From positions 58,612,318 to 58,676,317 of the forward strand of contig NW_026262593.1 in assembly GCF_021869535.1 (NCBI RefSeq): DNA of 64,000 nt. The letters run 5' to 3'. The stretch's first letter is position 1; every line of letters starts with the position of its first letter. Under the pieces are notes generated by a model. It saw only the letters and a list, made by a program, of their open reading frames with translations, made no database searches and had not been told where the DNA came from. Both the position numbers and the translations under genes were made by a program. This document shows, in pieces, positions 1 to 11,060 of the stretch. The stretch comes from Mytilus californianus (Eukaryota > Mollusca > Bivalvia > Mytilida > Mytilidae).

Positions 1-457
1 GATTTTATCTTATCGTGAAATTAGCTAAAATAAACCCCTAAGCAAATTCTCCACATGAAAATACTCTTTAGTTATGAATAGAAGGAAATGTTTGATACAG
101 GCCAAGTGAGCCTGATTCCAACGGAACCAACAAATTAACAAATATTATTCAACAATAGACAAGTGTTTATATACTATAACAAACTCTAAATCACCCAGAA
201 TCTGCGAAAGATCTAAATTAACACAATAAAGACTATCTGACATCAACGTCGACTTCCCCAAATACAAAATCATTGAGATATAAAAGTCCCTATACCTTTT
301 TAATAGAAAACAAAAACAAAGATACAAACAAAACTATCATAAAAAATATCACAAAATATGCACATAGTTACTTGACTATGTATATTTGTGCGTAATAAAT
401 TGTATATAACATTTAATCTTGAGAGGTCTCTTTTACATTGTCTTATTTATTTTGCAG

Positions 458-752
458 GTAAAGTTAAATTTGAAAGCGAGCATATTGTTTTCGGACCAGA
501 CATTAAGTCATCGTCTCATTTCACCCTTGTACCTGATGTGTATGCAGAAATGTCTGTTCAGAATGTCATATGGGACGATGGTGACAAAGTAATTGTTACA
601 ATAAGAGCATTTGACCTCTTGGATAATTACAGAGATGAGGATGTTACAGCCTACAAAGATTCCACACCACCAATTATTTCAAATTTATGGTTAACAAAGA
701 GCGATCGAGTCAATATTGCAGTTCACAGCGTGGAAGAATTTAATGAGATGGT
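458..752 (+). CDS. Exon 1 in window of the FN3-like repeat gene
   Basis: The acceptor is TTTTGCAG|GT and the donor is GTAAGT at 753. The exon enters in phase 1 and leaves in phase 2. It encodes the C-terminal half of one beta-sandwich (VTIRAFDLLDN), the linker KDSTPPIISNLWLT and the first strand of the next module. It is fully open. Upstream (1-457) is intron with no recognisable feature. Confidence 0.7.
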
Positions 753-2464
753 GTAAGTGAAGCATATATTTATAAAATTATTACCACCATTTTGAAACAT
801 GAATTCTATTAAACTAATTGATGTTATATAATGGTTTAGATAATACCTGCGACGTCATTCTATTCCTTAACCGTGGTTTATTTTGTCGTATACTATGGTA
901 AAACGCTTTTGACCAATAAATATGTAGGATTTCATTCTTATCTATGACGAATGAATATAAAACATGGAGATTTGTCACATTGGCACTCATACCACATCTT
1001 CTTATATCTACTTAGTAAGATATTACCCTGAATTAAGACAACAGTAGTTTACTGATTTTCAAACCTCATAAATTCAGGTGGCAGGATTGATAAAATAAAA
1101 GACCGATCGTAGGGATGTCATTCTTTGGGTAATCCTGACACCTCAAGGTGTGTTATGCGAGAAGAAAAACCTTAAAAAATATGCCTTATCTGACTTCTTT
1201 ACCGTCAAACAATATTATTTTCTGCAAAGATTTGCAGGATTTGCATCCTATCTTACAGATCAAATTAGAATGGAATGTTCTTTTCTTATGCGTTTATGTT
1301 TAAATACGCCCTACGGCTCATGTGTAATGTGAAATAAATAAAACTCACTAATTAATCTAGATATAAACTATCTATTAACAATAAACATATATCTATAATG
1401 GCATGAACTAGGAAACAAATGAATTGTTACGGTGTTTGAAAAATACAAGTCACTTTGTAAATATTAACTTTATGAAAGGGGGTGCTATGCTATGTTATTT
1501 AGCTCACCAGGCCTGAAGAGCCAAGTGAGCTTTTCCCATCACTTGGCGTCCGTCATCTGTCGTCGTCAATCGTTCGTTAATTTTACAAAAATCTTTTCTG
1601 AAACTACTGGGACAAATTTAACCACACTTGACCACAATCATCATTTGGGTATCCAGTTTAAAAAATGTGTCCGATGACCTACCCTGTCAACCAAGATGGC
1701 CAATATGGCTAAAAATAAAATATAGGGGTAAACTGCTAGTTTTGTGTATTATATTGAAAACCGCTTTAAAATTTATTGTAGCTATGAATTCACAAAACTT
1801 CACGTTATTTGTTTCGAAAGTGTAAGTTAACGACATTTTCTGGTATTTTAGTGAAAAGATTGTTCTGCTTAAAACCTATTAAAGACGGAAAATTGAAAAG
1901 CAATATCCAATTTGCAACAAAACATGATAATTATCAGATAAATTAAATGTTTTAGCAAACTTTAGCTTGAATTTTAATCTGGAAAAATAATTACCTTACA
2001 CAGATCATTATTATATGCCTTAAAGTACATTTCAGTGAGACTTAGTATCGTCCGGATCGTTTCTCCAAAAAAAATACTTATCGTTCTGGAAGTAAATAAC
2101 TCCATACAGGTGTATATAATAACTTTTTATGGTACTCTTATGCCATCCAATGTCTGCGAAAATTGATAAAAATTTCCCAAAACATAAGAATTCCTTACAT
2201 AAATAAGACTAGTCCCTAACTTTATTCCGTACATAACCAAGACTAGAACATTACTGAAATACCCCCAAAAATTTGAAATGCTGTATTAATCATACACAGT
2301 GCTCTGATCATGACATCAGTTGTATTAATTTAGAAAATTATGGCACTACATGAAAAAAGAAACATCATCTTTGATAAATTCTTATTCCAGAAAAATAAAT
2401 ATAGTTTCAAGCTCGTTAAAAGAATTGTACAATAATATTTACAAAGTATTTCTATTTTTTTTAG
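753..2464 (+). other. Intron with a mussel dispersed repeat
   Basis: Non-coding. It contains the CTTGGCGTCCGTC family element at about 1493-1770; the rest shows no feature I can name. Short open frames here are chance. Confidence 0.6.
1493..1770 (+). repeat. Bivalve dispersed repeat, CTTGGCGTCCGTC family
   Basis: It begins with an imperfect palindrome (AGCTCACCAGGCC..GAGCCAAGTGAGCT), followed by ATCACTTGGCGTCCGTC, then CAATCATCATTTGG and AACCAAGATGGCC blocks. The order is the same as in the four long copies at 41.8-54.2 kb, but this copy is shorter and more diverged. Confidence 0.8.
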
Positions 2465-2591
2465 TGTTGAATGGGATGCGTTTGATTACCACAGTGGAAT
2501 TAGTCATTTAAATTGGAGATTGTACGACAATTTCACTGGCTCGGATATTCTTCATGGAGAAATCGACTTGCCCGGTCAAGGAGAAACAGAG
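2465..2591 (+). CDS. Exon 2 of the FN3-like repeat gene
   Basis: The acceptor is TTTTTTTTAG and the donor GTATAC. Phase 2 entry completes a Val codon; exit is phase 0. The exon carries the family signature VEWDAFDYHSGISHLNWRLY. Open. It lacks a start codon and is easily missed. Confidence 0.7.
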
Positions 2592-4429
2592 GTATACACC
2601 ACTAGATTAATAAAGACAAAATTAAAGATATTCAAAATACAGAGTAGAATACAACATATATGATGTGTCATATATGTTATAATGATAATAGTATCTTATG
2701 AATCGTTTTCGTATGTTACCTTGCATTATTTTCTTGATCGATTTATGAGATTTGAACATCGGTAAATTACTGTTGGTTATATTTCGGATAGTTCCATATT
2801 AAGCACACGTATTAGATTCAATCTTCACAGTTAAGAAACATGGTAACCTACAAAAGGTCAACTTTGCCTGAGGGAGTAGGGATCTTTATTGAAAATTATT
2901 GATCAATTCATCAACAGAAAAAAAAGATGTTATAAATCATGGCAATACCGAATCAATGACTACTGAGCTGACGATACAATTAGTACATAAAAATCGACAC
3001 TTCGAATAAATTTCGTGTGTTCTTATATGTAAACTCTAAACTTCACGTGAGTAAAAAATCGCCAATCTATTTCAGTTCCATCGGAGGTCTGAATCATGTA
3101 ATATGATATTGATTTTGTTACACCTTGAATGCTTCATTTCCTCCATTTAACAATAATAAATAATTAGATCAAATGTACGAAGAAATAGTTATCTGAAGTG
3201 GTAGTACAGATACCTCTCGAAAAAAACGGGAAAAAAATCAAGACTTTGTGCTTTTAGCTATACTTTTGGTCCAATTCGTTTGTTACTTCTCGAAATGCGC
3301 AACTGGCGAAGTAAAACATGTAACTTTTAATATTGTTACTATCACTTCGTCCCAGTGCGTATCAACAGGCCCCCATTACTCAGTATTGTGTTATTAAAAT
3401 TTTGGGTTATAATCGTAGGAATTAATTTCAAATTAAAGTATGTATTTCCCTATTACATAACTCTGATTACTCTTTCGGTTTTGGCTGTTTATACATCAGC
3501 TCTCCAAAGTTTGTATTAGGTTTTTTTTTCAAATACTTTGATCACGAATATCACTAAAGCGACATAAATGTCGAAATGTGCATCTGGTGCAGTTAACTTG
3601 ATACCGTTTAATGTTATTATGCCTTCTAATTTCAAATTTGTACGCCGTTTAATACTCCGTTGATCTCACTTGCACCATACATCTCCTCGTGACAATGTTT
3701 TCAACAATTGAAATTTGATGAATTTCAACTCAACTTTTGTTAATACTTTTTTATATCCTTCATTGGTCTCCTTGTATTGGTCTTTCCCAATGATTTGCAT
3801 CTTAATGTCGAAATTAAATTGCTCCTCCCTTGCGCATTGCATTTCCTCATGACAAATGTGTCCTTCAAAAAGAACTAGTGCATTGTGAAATGCTTACTCG
3901 TTATTGTATGACTTCTATTATTGGAATATGACAAATTAACGTATTTTATCAGATGTAACGCAACTGGTGTCACTAGTGAAGCAGGAACGGCTGACCTATC
4001 TGAATTACCAGAGTGCACCCTTGGTTCATGTTGGGGTTCAAAACTCAAAATCTTTAGTTTTTTGTGAAATGTTTTGTTGAATATTGTTTGTTTTTTCATG
4101 TCTTTTTTATTTTCTATCTAATGGTTTTAATTACCCCATTGGTATATTTTCAATCTTTTATACAGTTTTAAACAAAATATTGAAAAATAAATTCATTGCT
4201 TTACTTAGCTTGTCAAGTATTTTTTATCACTTCTAGGAAAGAATAAGAGTGGTGGACTTAAAATTACGTTTCAACCAAAAAAGAGCATCACGAAATACAT
4301 AACTTTACTTGCGAGGAGGACTAATAAAAGCGAAGTGTAATTCAAAATCAATTTGAATTTAACGGAGTTTATTATATATGTACATATACCTATACAAAAT
4401 GAACATCATTAATATCAATTTATTTTTAG
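2592..4429 (+). other. Intron, mostly featureless
   Basis: It contains two short mussel repeat remnants: about 2700-2775 (ending GAGATTTGAACATC, shared with 26980-27020) and about 3520-3600 (TCACTAAAGCGACATAAATG.., a degenerate member of the ACGCGCGTCTGGCG family). Nothing else is recognisable. Confidence 0.45.
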
Positions 4430-4666
4430 TCTTTAGTAGAATGCGAGGGAAAATATAAAGACTATAATAGGGGACCAGTATGTTACTGCACACATTATAC
4501 AGGATGTTACCACCAACATCTTCATATAAAGCCACATTTAACAGTAGGAAATGGCACTGGGAATGGAATTGTCCATAACAGATCTATGGGAGTACATGAT
4601 TCTGAGTATTTCATTGATGTAAATGTAACTAACATGGCATCACTGATTACGATTAAAACAATTAAG
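4430..4666 (+). CDS. Exon 3 of the FN3-like repeat gene (Cys-rich)
   Basis: The acceptor is TATTTTTAG and the donor GTACAA. Phase 0 to phase 0, 79 codons, fully open. It is rich in Cys and His (VECEGKY, VCYCTHYTGCYHQHLH) and ends in the strand VNVTNMASLITIKTIK. The Cys-Cys cluster suggests a disulphide-bonded loop inserted in the module. Confidence 0.7.
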
Positions 4667-5617
4667 GTACAATTAATTAATCATTACTTAACATGCTACA
4701 AAATATATAATATAGAAGCTACATTTTAGTATAACATAACTTTCATGTACATTTCCAAAACATATCCTCAATTCACCAGAAAATTTGTAACTTTAAAAGC
4801 ACAAGTTTGTTTATAATTCAATGACTAGAATTTATCAAAAAATCCTCATTTCAGAAACACAAAAAAAAGATGGATATCAGGTGAACCCTGACGAAATTGC
4901 TATAATAATAATGTATTTTTAATCCAGGACGTAAATAAGAATCTTATCAATAAGTATTGTAATATGTACATGACCTTTATATGTCTTTTTATTATCGGAT
5001 TCGTCGGGTTGCTGTTTTATTGACATACACAACATACATTCTTTCATTCTTATAACGTACGTTCTGCAATACATCCATTTAGTTTCATTTTATGAACAGA
5101 TTAAAATAGAATTTGGTATTCTATGGCTCATGGAATTTGATGCGACTGTCATACAAGTGAGAAGTTTGGCGCTATATAACCAGGTTCAATCCACCATTTT
5201 CTACATAAGAAAATGCTTGTACCAAGTCAGGAATATGACAGTTGTTGTCCATTCGATTGATGTGTTTGAGCTTTTTATTTAGCCATTTGATTAGGGACTT
5301 TCCGTTTTGAATTTTCCTCGGAGTTCAGTATTTTTGTGATTTAACTTTTTTTTTCATATTAACTTCATGAAGTATATAATTGTAATGGTGTAAAACTTAT
5401 AAAACTTAGCTGTGACTGATGTTACAGTATTATTCAATAGTTGAATGGAGACAAAGAGGTAGTCAAAAACCTTATGCCGACGAAAAACGGACAACACCAT
5501 AAAATAATCTGACGAACGGACAAAAAACAGTCCTCAAAACAGTACACACAAAAACTAAGTTAAAGATTGAGAAACACTAATCGCACAAATTTTAGCAGTT
5601 AAATAATATGATTTCAG
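4667..5617 (+). other. Intron with a Mytilus repeat
   Basis: Contains the dispersed repeat at 5125-5352. The remainder is AT-rich with no recognisable element. Confidence 0.5.
5125..5352 (+). repeat. Mytilus-type dispersed repeat (GGTTCAATCCACCATTTTC family)
   Basis: Contains the blocks GGTTCAATCCACCATTTTC, TGTACCAAGTCAGGAATATG and GGACTTTCCGTTTTGAATTT, which I recognise from memory as a repeat common in mussel introns and intergenic DNA. No coding potential. There is no database confirmation. Confidence 0.55.
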
Positions 5618-5818
5618 ATAACAATTGACATAACTTCACCAGAACCTGGACATGTTCATGATGGCATATAGGGTTTTCCAGAGATTGATTATCAACAAGA
5701 TCTCCAGCTTGATGCTTACTGGGAAGGATTCTTTGATCATGAAAGTGGAGTTGCATTTTATCAGTATGAGTTTGCACCCACCTGCATCACTTCGGAGAAT
5801 TTTAAGAATAAAAATATG
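5618..5818 (+). pseudogene. Exon 4 of the FN3-like repeat gene, in-frame TAG
   Basis: The acceptor is GATTTCAG and the donor is the weak GTTGGT after ATG. Phase 0 to phase 0, 67 codons. It encodes ITIDITSPEPGHVHDGI, then TAG (5669-5671), then continues in the same frame with GFPEIDYQQDLQLDAYWEGF and FDHESGVAFYQYEF. Family sense resumes immediately, so this is a point nonsense rather than a wrong exon border. Confidence 0.75.
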
Positions 5819-6429
5819 GTTGGTTGGTTAACAATATATGGATAACTTATTCTTGAGTGTAGTAAAAACCATACATGAATTTGGTTTTTGGAAAATCTTA
5901 AAAACTGTCAATATAAAAATAAGGAAATGTGGTATGATTGCCAATGAGACAACTATCCACTAAAGCTAAAATGAAGTGGATGTAAGCCATTATCAAATAA
6001 TTTTCAGAAATCTTTTTTTCCAAATTTTTCACTCAGTATCTCGTAAGCATGTTATTATCAAGTGCATATTTAAGGCAAAGCAAACAAACAAAAAATAAGT
6101 GCAAACTTCAAGAAAAAAAAGAGACTAAAACGTTTACACGCAAAGGAAAGACATAATTAGACAAAGAAATTATATTAAACGTATGGAAATATATAGAGTT
6201 ACACATACCACATCTTCCTATAACTATACGAGGCAAAATACCCTTACCTGTGGGAAAACAATGACTTAAAGCAATAGCTTGTACTGAGTTCTTTCAAAAT
6301 TCCAACCACTATTTGACAGCCTCTAGTGATTTCATGAATATTTGAGCTGCATAAAGATACTGTAAATGCTATATCAAATTTCAAATCCGTTGTAAATTAT
6401 GGCTAATAGGCAACTATCTATTATTGCAG
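5819..6429 (+). other. Intron with a short mussel repeat
   Basis: About 5925-5990 matches the start of the GATGTGGTATGAGTGCCAATGAGAC family. The rest is unremarkable. Confidence 0.5.
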
Positions 6430-6923
6430 TCTGATGATACATACGACACCTTTGCTACGTTTACCGCACCATCACCTGGCACTTACCATGTCACCGTGGA
6501 AGCATACCGTATAGCGGGTTATTTTCGCGGGTGTAAAATTTCGCGATTTCCATTGAATAAGGTATACGAAATATTTTGGCGGTTATTATTTTGGCGGATT
6601 CAAAACTTTTATCAATACCTTTGCGTGTACACTTTTAATTTGGCGGAATTTATTTTGGCGATTTTGTTCTATCCGCGAAAATAAGCGAAAATTTTCACCC
6701 CGCGAAAATAACCCGCTATACGGTATAACAGAGCATCCGAAATGTCAAAAGTTGTGTGTTCAGATGGTGTTACTATTACAACCGATGTTCCTTCAGTAAA
6801 GAATGTCATTGTAATGAATGCAGTGACTGCCCCACGTCTGATTAAGGACTACGACGGAAATGAGTGGTACTTAGACAAAAATCTTAACAGACATAGATTA
6901 AGAAATGTTACAGACACTTGCAA
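6430..6923 (+). pseudogene. Exon 5 of the FN3-like repeat gene, split by a MITE
   Basis: The acceptor is TTATTGCAG and the donor GTAAGC. The reading frame runs SDDTYDTFATFTAPSPGTYH then VTVEAY, is interrupted by the MITE at 6507-6723, and resumes with NRASEMSKVVCSDGVTITTD. Removing the insert plus one TA target copy gives a seamless frame. The insert plus duplication is 219 bp (a multiple of 3), but it carries in-frame TAA at 6682-6684 and 6709-6711. The exon exits in phase 2. Confidence 0.85.
6505..6725. mobile_element. MITE with TA target duplication inside a coding exon
   Basis: A 217-bp element (6507-6723) with terminal inverted repeats CCGTATAGCGGGTTATTTTC / GAAAATAACCCGCTATACGG, flanked by TA at 6505-6506 and 6724-6725. 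The TA duplication and short AT-rich core point to the Tc1/mariner superfamily. There is no transposase, so it is non-autonomous. The long inverted arms would form a hairpin in RNA. Confidence 0.9.
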
Positions 6924-7177
6924 GTAAGCTTTTCTGTTACTGCTAAAGTTATATTGATATTTATTAGGCTTACATGTAAAAAATACAGAAATTTTAGCTT
7001 CATATTGTATAAAATATTCTTTCATGTACCCTTGATCAACATGTGCACATTAGTGTCAATCCTAGGATAAGAAATAATTCGTACCATTTAAAACTCAAAA
7101 TTGAGGAAAATTGGCATAAACATATCGATGGACTCCGTAAGGTATGTTTTTAAATAAATATCTTTTTTCAATTTCAG

Positions 7178-7196
7178 TTATGATCACCTATTTCTC
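7178..7196 (+). CDS. Possible micro-exon of the FN3-like repeat gene
   Basis: A strong acceptor (TTTTTTCAATTTCAG) is followed by 19 nt and the donor GTAAAT. It is the only stretch I found that converts the phase 2 exit at 6923 into the phase 0 entry at 8398, adding Asn-Tyr-Asp-His-Leu-Phe-Leu. Tentative: a lost or diverged exon is the alternative. Confidence 0.35.
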
Positions 7197-7659
7197 GTAA
7201 ATTTGATCTGTTATTTTAGTAGGTATTACATATTATATTTTATTTGTCAATATATAATGAGTGTTCACATTATAGAAATAATAGATAGTTTTACTAGTAG
7301 CATAATGCACACTGAGATTAATTAAACAAGTGAATATTTTGTATTATGTTATAAATTATGTTTAGAGTTTTTCTTTTGGATGACTTATAAAGCCATAAGC
7401 GAATACTTGCTCTTAATTTACCTTGCTACATTTTTTACAATTTTAATTTATAATATAAATTTATTTTAAGTTATATTTAGGAAAACATAAATAAATACAT
7501 TAAAAGAAAAAGAAATTGCTTAGGCAGAGCTATGTACAGGTATAATTTTTCTTTAAGATTTTCTGATCCAATGTCAATAGACATCTCTAGCCTTTGTTAG
7601 TCTTGTATTATTTTTAATTTTAGTTTCTTGTGTACAATTTGGAGTTTAGTATGGCGTTC

Positions 7660-7850
7660 ATTATCACTGAACTAGTATATATATTTGTTTAGGGGCCAGC
7701 TGAAGGACGCCTCCGGGTGCGGGAATTTCTCGCTGCATTGAAGACCTGTTGGTGGCCTTCTGCTGTTGTCTGTTCTGTGGTCGGGTTGTTGTCTCTTTGA
7801 CACATTCCCCATTTCCATTCTCAATTTTATCAAAGTATTTCCGATTATCC
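7660..7850 (-). repeat. Mussel dispersed repeat (GGGGAATGTGTCAAAGAGAC family), reverse orientation
   Basis: Read on the - strand it contains GGGGAATGTGTCAAAGAGAC and CACCCGGAGG blocks matching the + strand copy at 10370-10500. Open frames across it on both strands are repeat-derived, not genes. Confidence 0.7.
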
Positions 7851-7933
7851 CTGGATTGACCGGCAATGTATGCACTGGCTCTTTATCATACACATCTTTA
7901 GTTACTAGAATATTACCTAAAGTACACTTGGTA

Positions 7934-8089
7934 TATATGATTTCTGTAAACACTTTATATGCATGATTAATGTAAAAACGATGTGTGCATGATTATTGTA
8001 AACCAGTTTTATGTATGATTAATGTAAATACGTTGTATGCATGATTAATATAAACACATTGTAGGCATTACTAATGTGAACATGCATTA
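7934..8089 (+). repeat. 26-bp minisatellite, six units
   Basis: Six consecutive 26-nt units of the type TGCATGATTAATGTAAA + 9 nt, each diverged by several bases. Intronic. Confidence 0.8.
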
Positions 8090-8124
8090 CTTTACGGTAT
8101 GTGTTTTTCTCATTTTTGAAAGCC

Positions 8125-8215
8125 GTACGGTTGCCTATAATTGCTTACATCCACATTATTCGACCTTTTGTGGATAGTTGTCTCATTAGCAATCATACCT
8201 CATCTCCTTATTTTT
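8125..8215 (-). repeat. Fragment of the GCCAATGAGACAACT mussel repeat, reversed
   Basis: Contains AGTTGTCTCATTAGCAATCA followed by TACCTCATCTCCTTATT, the reverse complement of the leading edge of the copies at 5925 and 10619. Confidence 0.7.
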
Positions 8216-8397
8216 ATATTGTAAATATTACGACAAGTGTTTTCATGAAAAACTAGAAGGAAATATAGCAGCAGCATATAAAGCTAGGCTTTAAAATCAG
8301 TATATTTCGGAGCTTTGAATGCGCCGTTAGTTTTCTATTTACAACCAACATGTTATATAGATTATAACCGCTCATTGATTCATTTATACAATTTCAG

Positions 8398-8614
8398 CTA
8401 AATGTAACATGGATGCCAGATATAAAGCAATCTTTGATTGGTGATTATGAAGTTGGATTGTCCTCGACATCAGGAAGTTCTGCTCCTGACATTTTGTCAT
8501 TTCAATCTTCAAAACATCATACACAGATACTGATAAACCATTTTGGAGTTCCAGAAGGGAAGCTTTTTTCTTAATCATAAAATCAATTAGCAAATCAAAT
8601 GTTATAGCATTCAA
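8398..8614 (+). pseudogene. Exon 7 of the FN3-like repeat gene, one-base frameshift
   Basis: The acceptor is ACAATTTCAG and the donor GTAAGT. Frame 1 gives LNVTWMPDIKQSLIGDYEVG and onward to FGVPEGK, then hits TAA. From the T-run at 8564-8569 the sense frame shifts to FFLIIKSISKSNVIAFK, which joins the next exon in phase. One extra T in the run (T7 instead of T6) restores a continuous frame. A homopolymer assembly error is possible. Confidence 0.7.
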
Positions 8615-9860
8615 GTAAGTAACATTTTATGAAAGGGAATAATCTAAATGAACTATATTTTTCTAATTTTTTGGTTTTAACGTTTGAAAGGCTGTTCAAT
8701 ATTGATCTTTTTAAAGGCATCTATAAATGGAATCCAAGAAAATATGAATATAGATCAGGATTAAAAAAAACGATTATCTCTTTTAATATAGATTACAAAG
8801 TGGTAACTGAATTCAATAAATGAAGATTATTACTTTGTATGTTAACATTTTAATATAAAACACCTTTGCGAAATATCAAAATTTTTAGTATTTAAAATCA
8901 GAAATAATACTATACATTCAGGAATAAAATTACAAACTAAATTAATATCTGGAAAAGCAGAAAGGAATATGTTATGTTGACATACCCCTTTGGCCAATTT
9001 AACAAACTAATGAATAAAAGTGGGATGTAGAAAAAAAAATTCTTAGATGGTTTAAAATCATGAAATGACGGGTACACATGTATATCTCGTTGAGACAGCA
9101 GCACAACGACATAGATGATTAAAAGGCATCTTGAAAATAAAGAACCACCGAATTTCTGCAGGTACAGATACAGGCACATTTGACGAAGTGTAACTAATTT
9201 TTGAAACTTAACCTTTCACCTTTTGTAAATTTTGTAAAACCAAGAAATATTACATAAAATAATATACATGTACTATAAAAACCAGAGCATTAAAACTACT
9301 TAACTCTCTAATGACCGTATAAAACACATCAGAAACACAAGCACGAATAAAGCAATAATGAACATTACCGTATCAAGAAATCTTCTCATTTGTTATGCAG
9401 TCATACACTCTTTTTATGCAATTAATGCAATTTTATCCCCATAGAACCTTTTTTCCTTTATGGAAATTTTACTTTCTTATGATTTAGTTTTATCACTGAA
9501 GAAATAATTTTAACCTTGAGATTGAAATTCTCATGGCACAATGTAATATTGATAATTCTTTTGTAAGTTAATAAAGTAACATGTAGATGATGTATATGAA
9601 TTTCATAGTCTTTTTCTGTTATATTTTTTGTTAATTTGAGTTGATTTCCAATTTCTTCATGCCTTGTATGATCTGTCCCTTTAGTTATAAAGTTTTCTCT
9701 AAAATTATTGTATTTTTTTATTATCTTAGGAATGTTCTTTTGAATTCTATGATTTGAAATCACCATATTTACTAATATATATACACATACATATATGTCA
9801 AATTGGTTTTAAATGTCGATAATCGAATTGTAATTCTTCTTCGCCTAACGTATTTTAGAG
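8615..9860 (+). other. Intron, no recognisable element
   Basis: AT-rich. The 60-100 codon open frames on both strands show no family sense. Confidence 0.5.
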
Positions 9861-10015
9861 TATTGGACCATATATAATAGATAGTACACCACCGCAATTT
9901 ATTGGAACTTATATTGACCTTAACCTTTTTGGCGCATTTCTTCTGGCAAATTAGTCTGCTACAAGTTTCACAGACGTGGATGACCCTTACCCGTTACACT
10001 ATGAATACTCTATAG
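9861..10015 (+). pseudogene. Exon 8 of the FN3-like repeat gene, in-frame TAG
   Basis: The acceptor is TATTTTAGAG|T and the donor GTAAAC. Phase 2 entry (Asn), phase 1 exit. It encodes IGPYIIDSTPPQF, then GAFLLAN, TAG (9952-9954), then SATSFTDVDDPYPLHYEYSI. The stop sits where sister modules have the core Trp of the Ala-x-Trp strand, consistent with TGG to TAG. Confidence 0.75.
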
Positions 10016-10369
10016 GTAAACTTGCTAACCATATTCAATAACGCATTTAACTTTATAATAGAAAGAACTTATTACAATCATGACATTTTCAGTTTTTTAT
10101 CATTAACTAACAAATCAGTAACATCCAATCTGTCGTAGCCAATAGTCTATACTTATCTCAGTTTAAACAATCGATGTTTCTTGTTCGTCAATTGGAAATT
10201 TCTCTAACATAGTTACACTCAACTAAAACATTTCGCCAGTAGGGTAATAAGAGTGAACGGTTATACTAATCACAAGTTCACCAAATTTGTTTACTACTTG
10301 GTACATTTTGCTATAAATCTCATATGTGTATCAGTGTTTTATTCTGGTTTTTTCAATACAAAGGTAATA

Positions 10370-10500
10370 AAATTAAGAATGAAAACGGGGAATGTGTCAA
10401 AGAGACAACAGTCCGACCAAAGAGCACCAAGGCCACCAATGGGTCTTCAGCACAGCGAGAAAATACCGCACCCGGAAGACAGGCTTCAGCTGGCCCTTAA
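10370..10500 (+). repeat. Mussel dispersed repeat (GGGGAATGTGTCAAAGAGAC family)
   Basis: Near-complement of 7660-7850, placed in inverted orientation about 2.6 kb away around exons 7 and 8. It contains GGGGAATGTGTCAAAGAGAC and GCACCCGGAAGACAGG. Confidence 0.7.
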
Positions 10501-10618
10501 ATCAAAATGTGTACTAGTTTAGAGAAAATGGAATAATTTGCTGAGTTAAAATTGTATGCAATATAGGTAGAAAGGTGTTTTATGGGCTTTTTTTTTATCG
10601 TTTTAGCATTTTTTATAA

Positions 10619-11060
10619 ATAAGAAGATGTGGTATGAGTGCCAATGAGACAACTCTCCATCCAAGTCACAATGTATAAAAAGTTAACAACTATAGGTCAA
10701 AGTACGGCCTTCAACACAGAGCCTTGGCTCACACCAAACAGCAAGCTATAAAGGGCCCCGAAATGACTTGTGTAAAACAGGAAAGCCAATCTATATAAAA
10801 TACGAGAAACGAGAAACACCTATGAACCACACCAAAAAACGACAACCACTGAACCACAGGCTCCTGAATTAGGACAGGTGCATAAAAATGCAGTTGGTTT
10901 AAACGTTTTAACAGGCGCCAACCTTCACCCTAACCTGAGACATTAGTATAACATTACAACATAAAAAGACACACTATAAAATATCAGTTGAAATGGCTTA
11001 ACTCGATCGAAAAGACATTTAAACAAAAACAATTTAACATACACTGAATGATCTATGGCA
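10619..11060 (+). repeat. Mussel dispersed repeat (GATGTGGTATGAGTGCCAATGAGAC family), long copy
   Basis: Starts AATAAGAAGATGTGGTATGA and runs through TACGGCCTTCAACACAGAGC and TATAAAGGGCCCCGAAATGA to a GGCGCCAACCTTCACCCTAA block. Its first 175 bp recur at 40117-40290. No coding potential; class unknown. Confidence 0.75.

Larger units (their letters stand above)
7197..8397 (+). other. Intron with repeats and a 26-bp minisatellite
   Basis: Holds a dispersed repeat on the - strand (7660-7850), the minisatellite 7934-8089, and a reversed fragment of the GCCAATGAGACAACT family at about 8125-8215. No coding signal. Confidence 0.6.

Noticed and set aside
145-327. 60-codon frame on the - strand
   Set aside because: Lies in the intron before the first visible exon, has no domain sense, and is expected by chance.
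6507-6723. The MITE as a cryptic intron that would be spliced out
   Set aside because: The best internal donor (AAG|GTATAC at 6562) paired with ACAG at 6731 shifts the frame; no frame-preserving intron seen by eye.
7672-7953. 93-codon - strand frame (and its 66-codon + strand partner)
   Set aside because: Spans a dispersed mussel repeat whose inverted copy at 10370-10500 gives the same peptide; repeat-derived.
8384-8614. 76-codon - strand frame
   Set aside because: Antisense shadow of exon 7 of the + strand gene.
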